Of a stretch of 64,000 nt of DNA, positions 1 through 8,340 are shown in pieces. Position numbers and translations under genes: made by a program. Where the stretch lies: the NCBI RefSeq assembly GCF_005490785.1, contig NZ_CP027295.1, forward strand, positions 496,001 to 560,000, read 5' to 3'. The notes under the pieces are model-generated. The model did no database searches, was not told where the DNA came from, and saw nothing but the letters and a program-made list of their open reading frames with translations. Source of the DNA: Brachybacterium sp. SGAir0954 (lineage in GTDB: Bacteria > Actinomycetota > Actinomycetes > Actinomycetales > Dermabacteraceae). Position 1 is the first letter of the stretch. Every line of letters begins with the position of its first letter.

Positions 1-1
1 G

Positions 2-70
2 TACTGCTACCCCATGTCGTGGTCCGCCCCGGACAACGCCCAGGTCCTCAAGACCGTCACCCCCGCCTGA
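2..70 (+). CDS. ABC transporter substrate-binding protein, C-terminal end (partial)
   Basis: The first bases read as an open frame ending YCYPMSWSAPDNAQVLKTV followed by TPA and TGA at 68-70, so a gene enters from the left edge. Only 22 residues are visible, too few to identify by sequence. It sits 61 bases before two Dpp-type permeases and two ATPases, the usual place for the solute-binding protein of such an importer. Family assignment is inferred from context only. Confidence 0.55.
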   Translation, partial: YCYPMSWSAPDNAQVLKTVTPA

Positions 71-131
71 TCGCCCGCTGCCGCCGCCCCCGTGCGGGGC
101 GGCGGCGGCACCGCGGACGAAAGGACCCCCG

Positions 132-1118
132 GTGCACATCCTCCGGAAGCTCGGCTTCTACCTGGTCGCCCTCTGGGCCGCCGTCACCCTGAACTTCTTC
201 ATCCCGCGCGCGCTGCCCGGCAGCCCCGTGGACGCCGTGCTCGGCAAGCTCGCCCTGCGCGGCCCCGTCTCCCCCGAGACCCGGCAGGCCATCGAGGTCA
301 TGCTCGGCACCGACTCCCAGGGCTCGCTCCCCCAGCAGTACGTCCAGTACCTCGGGAACCTGCTGCGCGGCGACCTCGGCGTCTCCGTCACGTACTTCCC
401 GACCCCCGTCGGCCAGGTGATCGGGCAGTCGATCCCCTGGACCCTCGTGCTCGTCGGCGTCTCGACCGTGATCACCTTCCTCATCGGGATGGCGCTCGGG
501 ACGATCGCCGGCTGGAAGCGCGGGACCTGGCTGGACTCGCTCATCCCCGCGACCACGATCATGCAGTCGGTGCCCTACTTCTGGCTCGCCCTGCTGTTCA
601 TCTACATCCTCTCGGTGAACCTCCACCTGTTCCCGATCTCCGGCGGCTACGACGTGACCCTCGTGCGGCCCGCGCTGGACTACCCCTTCGTCTCCAACGC
701 GATCTACTACGCCTTCCTGCCCGCGCTGACGATCGTGCTGAGCTCGCTCGGCGGCTGGCTGCTGGGCATGCGCAACATGATGGTCTCCACGCTCAGCGAG
801 GACTACATCCTCACCGCGGAGGCCAAGGGCCTGCACCCGCGCCGGATCATGCTCACCTACGCGGCCCGCAACGCGGTGCTGCCCAGCGTCTCCGGCTTCG
901 CGATCTCGCTCGGCTTCGTCGTCTCCGGCTCGATCGTCGTGGAGTCCGTCTTCTCCTACCCGGGGATCGGCTACACGATGCTGCAGGCCGTCAACAACAA
1001 CGACTACTCGCTCATGCAGGGCCTGTTCCTCATCATCACCGTGTCCGTGCTCGCCGCGAACCTCGCGGTGGACCTCCTGTACGGCATCATCGACCCCCGC
1101 ACCCGGGCCCGTGGCTGA
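132..1118 (+). CDS. Dpp/Opp-type ABC transporter permease (DppB-like)
   Basis: This is an inner-membrane channel subunit of a peptide/oligosaccharide importer, 328 aa, the normal length for DppB. It opens with a membrane segment (FYLVALWAAVTLNFFIPRALP, residues about 9-29, shown with its charged edge) and has the long extracytoplasmic loop typical of DppB. Further segments follow, with the EAA coupling loop at AEAKGLHPRRIML. The start is GTG at 132, with AAAGGA about eight bases upstream. The next permease begins 10 bases after the stop. With the downstream beta-mannosidase, the likely cargo is a manno-oligosaccharide rather than a peptide; this is inference from context. Confidence 0.9.
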   Translation: MHILRKLGFYLVALWAAVTLNFFIPRALPGSPVDAVLGKLALRGPVSPETRQAIEVMLGTDSQGSLPQQYVQYLGNLLRGDLGVSVTYFPTPVGQVIGQSIPWTLVLVGVSTVITFLIGMALGTIAGWKRGTWLDSLIPATTIMQSVPYFWLALLFIYILSVNLHLFPISGGYDVTLVRPALDYPFVSNAIYYAFLPALTIVLSSLGGWLLGMRNMMVSTLSEDYILTAEAKGLHPRRIMLTYAARNAVLPSVSGFAISLGFVVSGSIVVESVFSYPGIGYTMLQAVNNNDYSLMQGLFLIITVSVLAANLAVDLLYGIIDPRTRARG

Positions 1119-1128
1119 GGAGGCCCCC

Positions 1129-2073
1129 ATGACCACTGAGACCACCGAGACCGCCGCTCCCCCCACCACGACCGCCGCGATCGCGACGACCCGCGCGCGC
1201 CGCCGTCGGCCCGCCCCGACCCTCGTCGTCGGCGTCGGCATCGTCCTGGTCATCGTGCTCTTCGGGCTGATCGGCCCGCTGCTCGTCCAGGACCCGCTCG
1301 CGATCGGCAACGACGGCATGCAGCCGCCGAGCGCGGCCCACCTGCTGGGCACCACGCAGACCGGACAGGACGTGCTCGCCCAGCTCGCCTACGCGACCCG
1401 CGGCTCGCTCCTCGTGGGCGTCCTCGTCGCCGTGCTCGCCCTGTTCCTCTCCGCGTTCTTCGGGATCCTCGGCGGCTACCTCGGCGGCTGGCTCGACGAG
1501 GGCTTCTCGCTCTTCACGAACGTCGTGCTGATCCTCCCCGGGCTGCCGCTGATGATCGTCATCGGCTCCTACGTCGAGCAGCGCGGACTGCTGCTGATCG
1601 CCGTGGTCCTCGCGATCACCTCGTGGGCCGCCTCGGCGCGCGTGCTGCGCTCGCAGACCCTCTCGATCCGCAACCGCGACTACGTGCAGGCCGCGAAGAT
1701 CGCCGGGGAGAAGCCCTGGCGGATCATCTCCGTGGAGATCCTGCCGAACCTGCTGCCGGTCATGTCCAGCGGCTTCGTCTTCGCGCTGATCTCCGCGATC
1801 CTCGGCGAGGCGGGCCTGAGCTTCATCGGCCTCGGCGTCGTCGGCACCCAGACCTGGGGCTCGATGCTCTTCTACGCGCAGAACGGGCAGGCGCTCACGT
1901 TGGGCGGCTGGTGGTGGTTCGTCCCGCCGGGCTTCCTCATCGCAGCCCTGGGCTGCGGGCTCTCCCTCATCAACTTCTCCATCGACGCGATCATCAACCC
2001 CCGGCTGCGCAGCGCGCCCGCCAACGCGCGGCGCGTGCGCCGGGCCGAGAAGAAGGAGGAGGCAGCGGCATGA
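1129..2073 (+). CDS. Dpp/Opp-type ABC transporter permease (DppC-like)
   Basis: Second channel subunit, 314 aa, partner of the preceding DppB-like permease. A Thr/Ala-rich cytoplasmic N-terminus is followed by a membrane segment (VVGVGIVLVIVLFGLIGPLL), the DppC-type segment around DPLAIGNDGMQPPS, five more hydrophobic spans and the coupling loop QAAKIAGEKPWRI. The ATG at 1129 is chosen over an in-frame GTG at 1111 because GAGGAGG at 1117-1123 lies at proper spacing for 1129, while 1111 lies inside the previous gene. Its stop overlaps the ATPase start (ATGA), indicating translational coupling. Confidence 0.9.
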   Translation: MTTETTETAAPPTTTAAIATTRARRRRPAPTLVVGVGIVLVIVLFGLIGPLLVQDPLAIGNDGMQPPSAAHLLGTTQTGQDVLAQLAYATRGSLLVGVLVAVLALFLSAFFGILGGYLGGWLDEGFSLFTNVVLILPGLPLMIVIGSYVEQRGLLLIAVVLAITSWAASARVLRSQTLSIRNRDYVQAAKIAGEKPWRIISVEILPNLLPVMSSGFVFALISAILGEAGLSFIGLGVVGTQTWGSMLFYAQNGQALTLGGWWWFVPPGFLIAALGCGLSLINFSIDAIINPRLRSAPANARRVRRAEKKEEAAA

Positions 2074-3014
2074 GCACCCCCACCCCCGATCCCGCGAACC
2101 CGCTCGAGGCGGAGATCGCCCCGGACATCGAGGAGGTCCGCGCCGGCGCCGACTCCCCCGTCTCCGAGGAGGCCGTGCTCACGGTCGAGGGCCTCGACGT
2201 GGTCTACGAGGTCGAGACGCCCGTGCACGCCGTCCAGGGCGCGAGCTTCACGCTGCGCCGCGGCGAGATCCTCGGCCTCGCCGGGGAGTCCGGCTGCGGC
2301 AAGACGACCCTCGCCTACGGCCTGAACCAGCTGCACCGCCCGCCCGCCCGCATCACCGGCGGCTCCGTGACCTTCCACGGCCGCGACGGCGAGGACGTCG
2401 ACGTGCTCGCCCTCGAGGGCGAGGCCCTGCGCGCCTTCCGCTGGTCCCGCATCGCCATGGTGTTCCAGGGAGCGATGAACTCCCTGAACCCCGTGATCAG
2501 CATCAAGGCGCAGCTCGAGGACGTCTTCACCACGCACCGCCCCGGCATGGACGCCGCCGCGCGCCGCGCCCGCAGCGAGGAGCTGCTGCGGCTCGTGGGC
2601 GTGGACCCCTCCCGCATCACCGCCTTCGCCCACGAGCTCTCCGGCGGCATGCGCCAGCGCGTCATGATCGCCATGGCGCTCGCCCTGGACCCGGACCTCA
2701 TGATCATGGACGAGCCGACGACGGCCCTCGACGTGGTCGTGCAGAGGGAGATCCTCCAGGAGATCCTGCGCCTGCGCAGCGAGCTCGGCTTCGCGGTCGT
2801 CTTCATCACCCACGACCTGCCGATGCTGCTGGAGATCTCCGACCGCATCGCCGTCATGCGCGCCGGACGGATCGTCGAGCTCGACACCGCGGAGAACCTC
2901 TACTTCGCCCCGCAGCACCCCTACACCCGCCGCCTGCTCGGATCCTTCCCCTCGCTCACGGGCGACGCCGGGGACTTCCTCCGCGCCGGCTACTCCACGG
3001 AGGGCACCCGATGA
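2070..3014 (+). CDS. Dpp/Opp-type ABC transporter ATP-binding protein (DppD-like)
   Basis: Cytoplasmic ATPase subunit, 314 aa. Walker A GESGCGKT is at about residues 72-79. The signature LSGGMRQR, Walker [13 protein letters not shown] and the switch His in ITHD follow. The C-terminal [12 protein letters not shown] region is the oligopeptide-transporter ATPase tail, which separates it from CUT1 sugar ATPases. It carries an acidic N-terminal extension of about 35 residues before the ABC fold. The ATG overlaps the upstream stop as ATGA, and its own stop overlaps the next ATPase in the same way. Confidence 0.92.
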   Translation: MSTPTPDPANPLEAEIAPDIEEVRAGADSPVSEEAVLTVEGLDVVYEVETPVHAVQGASFTLRRGEILGLAGESGCGKTTLAYGLNQLHRPPARITGGSVTFHGRDGEDVDVLALEGEALRAFRWSRIAMVFQGAMNSLNPVISIKAQLEDVFTTHRPGMDAAARRARSEELLRLVGVDPSRITAFAHELSGGMRQRVMIAMALALDPDLMIMDEPTTALDVVVQREILQEILRLRSELGFAVVFITHDLPMLLEISDRIAVMRAGRIVELDTAENLYFAPQHPYTRRLLGSFPSLTGDAGDFLRAGYSTEGTR

Positions 3015-3871
3015 CCACCCTCACCGCCCAGGACCTCGACAAGACCTACACCCTGCGCAGCGGCCTGCGCTTCTCGCAGCTGCGGGCCGTCAACGGCGTC
3101 TCCTTCGAGCTGCGCCCCGGCCGCACGGTCGCGCTCGTCGGCCAGTCCGGCTCCGGCAAGTCCACGATCGCGAAGCTGCTCATGCAGCTCGAGCGGCCCA
3201 CCTCCGGCAGCCTGCTGCTGGACGGGAAGCCGATCGGCCGCCGCGGGAAGGCCCTCGCGGACTACCGCCACCAGGTGCAGATGGTCTTCCAGGACCCCTT
3301 CGCCTCGCTCAACCCGTACCACTCGATCGGCCACCACCTCGTGCGGCCGCTCATCGTGCACGGGCGGGCGACCTCCCGCACCGCGCCCGGGGCGGCGAAG
3401 GAGCTGCTGGACCGCGTGAACCTCCCCGCGGACGACGCCTTCATGGCCCGCCGCCCGCACGAGCTCTCCGGCGGCCAGCGCCAGCGCGTCGCGATCGCCC
3501 GCGCCCTCGCCCCGGGGCCGACGGTCCTCGTGGCCGACGAGCCCGTCTCGATGCTCGACGTCTCCGTGCGCCTGGGCGTGCTGAACCTCCTCGCCCGCCT
3601 GCAGCGGGAGGAGGAGCTCGCGATGCTCTACATCACCCACGACCTCGCGACCGCCCGCCACTTCTCCGACGAGATCCTCGTGATGTACCGCGGGGAGGTG
3701 GTCGAGCGCGGTGACGCCGACGAGGTGATCCTCAACCCGCAGCAGGAGTTCACCCGCAAGCTCCTCGCCGCGGCCCCCGAGCCCGGCACCAACCAGCGCT
3801 TCCTCGCGGAGGCCCGTCGGCGCGGCGTGCCGATGCCCGACCACCTCGCCCCCCAGGAGGACCTCGCATGA
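3011..3871 (+). CDS. Dpp/Opp-type ABC transporter ATP-binding protein (DppF-like)
   Basis: Second ATPase of the importer, 286 aa. Walker A GQSGSGKS is at about residues 44-51, the signature is LSGGQRQR, Walker B is VLVADEPVSMLD and the switch is ITHD. The oligopeptide-type C-terminal tail (FTRKLLAAAPEP) is present. DppD and DppF form a heterodimer in this family. It overlaps both neighbours by four bases, so the importer and the following glycosidase should be translated from one message. Confidence 0.92.
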   Translation: MTTLTAQDLDKTYTLRSGLRFSQLRAVNGVSFELRPGRTVALVGQSGSGKSTIAKLLMQLERPTSGSLLLDGKPIGRRGKALADYRHQVQMVFQDPFASLNPYHSIGHHLVRPLIVHGRATSRTAPGAAKELLDRVNLPADDAFMARRPHELSGGQRQRVAIARALAPGPTVLVADEPVSMLDVSVRLGVLNLLARLQREEELAMLYITHDLATARHFSDEILVMYRGEVVERGDADEVILNPQQEFTRKLLAAAPEPGTNQRFLAEARRRGVPMPDHLAPQEDLA

Positions 3872-6411
3872 CCCGCACCGATCTCCACGACGGCTGGACC
3901 CTGACCGTCGTGGACGGCCCCGTGCCCTTCCCGGTGCAGGACCTGCCCGCGACGGTCCCCGGCACCTTCCTCACGGACCTCCTGGACGCGGGGCTCATCC
4001 CCGACCCGTACCTGGACCGCCACGAGGCGGAGCTCGCCTGGAGCGGCGAGTGCGACCTGCTCTACCGCACCGCCTTCACCCTCGACGAGGTGCCCGCGGG
4101 CCGCACGGACCTCGTCGCCGCCTCCCTCGACACCGCCGCGACGGTCGTGCTGAACGGTACCGAGGTCGCGACCGTGCAGAACCAGCACCGCTCGTGGCGC
4201 TGGGCCGTGGGGCCGCTGCTGCGCGCCGGGGAGAACGTGCTCGAGATCCGCTTCGCCTCCCCGCTGCGCACGGCCCGCGAGAACGCCGCCGCGCAGGGGG
4301 ACCTGCCGTACATCGGCAACCTGCTGCCCTACAACGCGATCCGGAAGATGGCCTGCAACCTCGGCTGGGACTGGGGGCCCGTGCTCGTCACGAGCGGGAT
4401 CGCCGGCCCGATCGGGCTGGAGAGCTGGACGGGCGCGCGACTGGACGCCGTGCGCCCGCAGGTCACCCCCGACGCGGAGGGCCCGGGCGGCACGGTCGCC
4501 CTGACCGTGCCGATCGAGCGCGAGAGCACGGACGGCGGGGCGCTCACCGCGCACCTCGAGGTCGCCGGGCCCGACGGCGCCGCGCTCGCCGCGGCGGAGA
4601 TCGCCGTCGACGCGGACGCGCAGGAGACCGCGATCGCCGTGCACCTCGACGAGGTCGAGCGCTGGTGGCCGCGCGGCCACGGCGAGCAGCCCCTGTACAC
4701 GGCGCGGCTCGTGCTCGAGGACGCCGCCGGCGCCGAGCTCGACAGCGTCGAGCACCGCGTCGCCTTCCGCACCGCAGGCTTCGTCGAGCGCACCGACGAG
4801 GTGGGCACCTCCTTCACGATGGTCGTCAACGACCGCCCCGTGCTCGTCAAGGGCGCCAACTGGATCCCCGACGACTGCTTCCCCACCCGCCTCACCGGCG
4901 ACGACTACGCGCGCGGCCTCGCCGACGCCCTCGACGCCGGCATGAACATGCTGCGGATCTGGGGCGGCGGGCTCTACGAGTCGGACCTCCTCTACGACCT
5001 GTGCGACAAGGCGGGTGTGCTCGTGTGGCAGGACTTCGCCATGGCCTGCGCCGCCTACAGCGAGGAGCAGCCGCTGCGCGGCGAGATCGAGGCGGAGGCG
5101 CGGCAGAACGTCGTGCGCCTCGCCTGGCATCCCTCGCTCGTGCACTGGAACGGCTCGAACGAGAACGTCGAGGGCTACCACCACTGGGGCTGGAAGGACA
5201 CGCTCCCCGAGACCACGGGCTGGGGGAACGCCTACTACACGGAGATCCTGCCGGCCGTGCTCGCCGAGCTCGACCCCACCCGCAGCTACACGCCCTCGAG
5301 CCCCTACTCGCGCGGCGCCCTCGACCGGCCCCGCGACCCCGACCACGGCACCGTGCACAACTGGGTCGTGTGGGCGAGCGACGAGGACAACGACTACACC
5401 CACTACCGCGACACCTCCCCCCGCTTCGCCGCCGAGTTCGGCTTCCAGGGCCCCGCCTCCTGGGCGACCGTCGAACGGGCGATCAGCGAGCGGCCGCTCG
5501 TCGCCGACTCCCCCACGATGCTCGCCCACCAGAAGGCGATCGACGGGCAGAGGAAGCTCGTCGCCGGCTACCGGCCGCACTTCCCCGACCCCGTCGACTT
5601 CGTCGACTTCCACCTCACGACCGCGCTCAACCAGGCGCGCGCGCTGCGGGTGGGGATCGGGCACTACCGGGCCCTGTGGCCGCACTGCGGGGGCACGATC
5701 ATCTGGCAGCTCAACGACTGCTGGCCGGTGACCTCGTGGGCCGCGGTGGACGGCGACGGCCGCCGCAAGCTGCTCTGGTACGCCATGCGGGACCTGTACG
5801 CGCCCGTGCTGCTCACCGTGCAGCCGCGCGAGGGCGGGCCGGTAGCGGCGATCGGCAACGACACCGAGGGGACCCTCGCGGGGACCCTGCGGCTGCGCCG
5901 GATCGACGTGGACGGCACCGTGCTCGCCTCCGCCGCGCTCGAGGCCGAGGTCGCCCCGCGCTCCACAGGCCTGCTCCCGCTGCCCGAGGCGCTCGTCTCC
6001 CCCGCGGACCCGGCGCTCGAGGCGCTCGTCCTCGAGCTCGAGGTGCCGGGCGCCGAGGTGCTGCGCGCGCTGCACTGGTTCGCGGAGGACAAGGACCTCC
6101 AGCTCGACCCGGACGCCCTCTCGGTGAGCGCCCGGCGCCGCGGTGACGGGGTCGCCCTGACCCTCAGCGCCCACTCCCTCGTGCGGGACGTCGTGATCGT
6201 CGCCGACCGCGTGCACCCGGGTGCCGTGGCCGATCGCCAGATGATCGACCTGCTCCCCGGCGAGGCCGTGACCGTGCAGGTCAGCGCGCCGGAGGGCGTG
6301 GAGCTGGACCCGGAGGCGTTCCTCGCGGAGCGCGTCGTGCGCCACGTGGGCGAGCTCGTGGCGCGCTCGCGTCGCACGGAGCCGCTCGCAGGGGCCACCA
6401 TGGCCCCATGA
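3868..6411 (+). CDS. GH2 beta-mannosidase
   Basis: Glycoside hydrolase family 2, 847 aa, the usual size for bacterial beta-mannosidases, which release mannose from the non-reducing end of beta-1,4-manno-oligosaccharides. The order is the jelly-roll sugar-binding domain (from DGWTLTVVDG), an immunoglobulin-like domain, then the TIM barrel. The acid/base Glu is E432 in WNGSNENVEG and the nucleophile Glu is about E523 in FAAEFGFQGP, where most relatives have SEFGFQ. The family motif WGGGLYESD is present. No signal peptide is visible, so it should act in the cytoplasm on imported sugar. It is the sixth visible gene of the ABC operon, with ATGA overlaps on both sides. Confidence 0.93.
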   Translation: MTRTDLHDGWTLTVVDGPVPFPVQDLPATVPGTFLTDLLDAGLIPDPYLDRHEAELAWSGECDLLYRTAFTLDEVPAGRTDLVAASLDTAATVVLNGTEVATVQNQHRSWRWAVGPLLRAGENVLEIRFASPLRTARENAAAQGDLPYIGNLLPYNAIRKMACNLGWDWGPVLVTSGIAGPIGLESWTGARLDAVRPQVTPDAEGPGGTVALTVPIERESTDGGALTAHLEVAGPDGAALAAAEIAVDADAQETAIAVHLDEVERWWPRGHGEQPLYTARLVLEDAAGAELDSVEHRVAFRTAGFVERTDEVGTSFTMVVNDRPVLVKGANWIPDDCFPTRLTGDDYARGLADALDAGMNMLRIWGGGLYESDLLYDLCDKAGVLVWQDFAMACAAYSEEQPLRGEIEAEARQNVVRLAWHPSLVHWNGSNENVEGYHHWGWKDTLPETTGWGNAYYTEILPAVLAELDPTRSYTPSSPYSRGALDRPRDPDHGTVHNWVVWASDEDNDYTHYRDTSPRFAAEFGFQGPASWATVERAISERPLVADSPTMLAHQKAIDGQRKLVAGYRPHFPDPVDFVDFHLTTALNQARALRVGIGHYRALWPHCGGTIIWQLNDCWPVTSWAAVDGDGRRKLLWYAMRDLYAPVLLTVQPREGGPVAAIGNDTEGTLAGTLRLRRIDVDGTVLASAALEAEVAPRSTGLLPLPEALVSPADPALEALVLELEVPGAEVLRALHWFAEDKDLQLDPDALSVSARRRGDGVALTLSAHSLVRDVVIVADRVHPGAVADRQMIDLLPGEAVTVQVSAPEGVELDPEAFLAERVVRHVGELVARSRRTEPLAGATMAP

Positions 6412-7238
6412 GCACCTTCGGCTTCATCGCCCCCGAGGACATCTGGTCGGCCCGCTCCGAGCAGTACTTCAACCAGGTCCTCGCGGGGATCGAGGACGCG
6501 GTCGCTGGAGCGGGCCACACGGTGCTCACCCGGGCCGTCGCCTCCCGCGAGGAGGAGATGGCCGCCTACCGCGACTGGGCGGCGCGCGGCACGGTCGCGG
6601 CCGTGGTGCTGCGGGACCTCGTGCCCGAGGACCCGCGGCCCGCGCTGCTCGCCGAGCTGGGCCTCGGCCACGTCCTCGAGGGGGACGTGGTCCAGGACGG
6701 CGAGGCGCCCTCGGTGACGGTGGACAACGCCGCCGTCATGCGGGGCGTGCTCGACGCCCTGCGCTCCCGCGGCCTCGAGCGGATCGCCCACCTGGGCGGC
6801 CCGCAGGGGCTCGTGCACTCCGCCCTGCGCCGCGGCGCCTACCTCGACTGGTGCGACACGGCCGGGGAGACCCCGCGCACCGCGGAGGGCGACTACACCG
6901 GGGACAGCGGCGCCCGCGCCCTCGACGCCCTGCTCACCGCGGCCGACGACGGGCCCGACGTGCTCCTCGCGGACAACGACGCCATGGCCCTCGGCGCGCT
7001 CGAGCGGGCGCGGCTGCGCGGCATCGCCGTGCCCGGCACGCTCTCGATCGTCTCCTGGGACGACTCGATGGCCTGCCAGCTCCACGAGCCGCCGCTCGCC
7101 GCCCTCGGCGCCGCCCCCCGCGCGACGGGCGCCGCCGTGGGCCGCGCCCTCAGCGCCCTCGTCGAGCAGCCGCCGCGCGTGCTCCACGAGCGCCGCCCCC
7201 AGCCCGTGCTGCTGGACCGGGGGACGCTGCGGGGCTGA
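6408..7238 (+). CDS. LacI-family sugar-sensing domain without a DNA-binding domain
   Basis: The 276-aa product matches only the periplasmic-binding-protein-like core of LacI regulators: the dimer/ligand regions around VTVDNAAVMRGVLDAL, HLGGPQG, the LLADNDAMALGALE stretch and LSIVSWDDSMACQLHEPPLAAL. The protein begins directly at the first core strand (STFGFIAPED), so the roughly 60-residue HTH and hinge are absent. The ATG overlaps the beta-mannosidase stop (ATGA) and I see no HTH-encoding sequence upstream, where the beta-mannosidase occupies the DNA. It may be a sugar-binding cytoplasmic protein or a heterodimer partner that modulates a full-length LacI protein; its role is not known from sequence. 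Confidence 0.85.
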   Translation: MSTFGFIAPEDIWSARSEQYFNQVLAGIEDAVAGAGHTVLTRAVASREEEMAAYRDWAARGTVAAVVLRDLVPEDPRPALLAELGLGHVLEGDVVQDGEAPSVTVDNAAVMRGVLDALRSRGLERIAHLGGPQGLVHSALRRGAYLDWCDTAGETPRTAEGDYTGDSGARALDALLTAADDGPDVLLADNDAMALGALERARLRGIAVPGTLSIVSWDDSMACQLHEPPLAALGAAPRATGAAVGRALSALVEQPPRVLHERRPQPVLLDRGTLRG

Positions 7239-8282
7239 TCACGCGCGCCGCGGCGCCGTCGACTCCCGCTGGACCAGCTGGGTCTCGAGCTTGAACGGAT
7301 GGGCGAACAGCCCGGGATCCGCGGAGAGCGCGAGCAGACGCTCCACCGCGACCTGCCCCATCTGGAACAGGGGCTGGCGCACGGCGGTGAGCTGGGGGTG
7401 CGTCCACTGGGCGATCATCGTGTCGTCGAAGCCGACGACGCTGAGGTCCTCGGGGACGGAGAGCCCGCGCTGGCGTGCGGCGCGCATGACGCCGACGCCG
7501 AGGGTGTCCGCGACGGCGAAGATCGCGGTGGGCGGCTCGGCGAGCGCGAGCAGCCGGTCGGCGCCGTCCTGCCCGGCTCGGTAGCCGAAGTCGCCGTGCT
7601 CGATGAGCTCCTGGTCCACGGCGATCCCGGCCTGGGCGAGGGCGCTGAGGTACCCCTGGACGCGCTGACGCGCGGGGACGGAGTCCTCCGGCCCGCCGAC
7701 GATCCCGATGCGGCGGTGGCCGAGCTCGAGGAGGTGCTGGACGGCGCTGCTGCCGCCCTCCCAGTTCGTCGCCGAGATCGCGACGACGCCGCGGGTGTCC
7801 GGCTCGATGGTCACGGGGTCGATCGCGATCAGCGGGAGGGAGAGGTCCTTGCTCCAGCGGGCGTGCTTCGGCCCGATCGGCGAGGTCACGGCGATGAGCC
7901 CCTCGACGCCGCGGGAGGCGAGGTCGGCCATCATGGCGCGGGTGGGCCCCGCGGGGACCGCACCGTCGCCGCCGTCGGCGCTCGAGACCATGATGTCGAC
8001 CTCGGCCCGGCGGGCGGCCTGCTCCGCCCCTTCGAGCACCTGCAGCGCGTAGGGGCTCGTGAGCGTGTCGAAGTGGATCATCACGGCGCGCCGCCGCTCG
8101 ACCTCGCGGCGGCGGGGGCGGTAGCCGAGGGCCTCGGCGGTCGCGGCGACCTCCTGGCGGGTCGAGTCGCGCACGTCGGAGCGGCCGTTCATCACCTTGG
8201 AGGCGGTGGCGAGGGAGACCCCCGCCCGCTCCGCGACGTCCTTGAGCGTCACCTTGTCCTGACGCGCTGCGCTGTGCGCCAT
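7239..8282 (-). CDS. LacI-family transcriptional regulator (copy 1)
   Basis: Full-length LacI repressor, 347 aa. The N-terminal HTH is VTLKDVAERAGVSLATASKV with hinge NGRSDVRDSTRQEV, followed by the sugar-binding core ending HPQLTAVRQPLFQMGQ. ATG 8282 is preferred over GTG 8306 because GAGGGGAG precedes it at good spacing. It lies 58 bases downstream of the xylanase gene on the same strand, so it is probably the last gene of the importer-xylanase operon. Its stop abuts the stop of the convergent gene with no gap. It is strongly similar to the LacI protein at 16637-17680, especially in the HTH and the last 60 residues, suggesting related operators and ligands. Confidence 0.93.
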   Translation of the reverse strand: MAHSAARQDKVTLKDVAERAGVSLATASKVMNGRSDVRDSTRQEVAATAEALGYRPRRREVERRRAVMIHFDTLTSPYALQVLEGAEQAARRAEVDIMVSSADGGDGAVPAGPTRAMMADLASRGVEGLIAVTSPIGPKHARWSKDLSLPLIAIDPVTIEPDTRGVVAISATNWEGGSSAVQHLLELGHRRIGIVGGPEDSVPARQRVQGYLSALAQAGIAVDQELIEHGDFGYRAGQDGADRLLALAEPPTAIFAVADTLGVGVMRAARQRGLSVPEDLSVVGFDDTMIAQWTHPQLTAVRQPLFQMGQVAVERLLALSADPGLFAHPFKLETQLVQRESTAPRRA

Positions 8283-8340
8283 CAGCACTCCCCTCTCGTG
8301 GCTCACCGACGGCTCAGGCTACTAGGAGAAGCGGGGCGTC

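Noticed and set aside
3628-6345. 905-aa open frame on the minus strand
   Set aside because: It is the mirror of the GH2 beta-mannosidase and DppF genes; composition is Gly/Arg/Val/His-rich as expected for a shadow frame in high-GC DNA.
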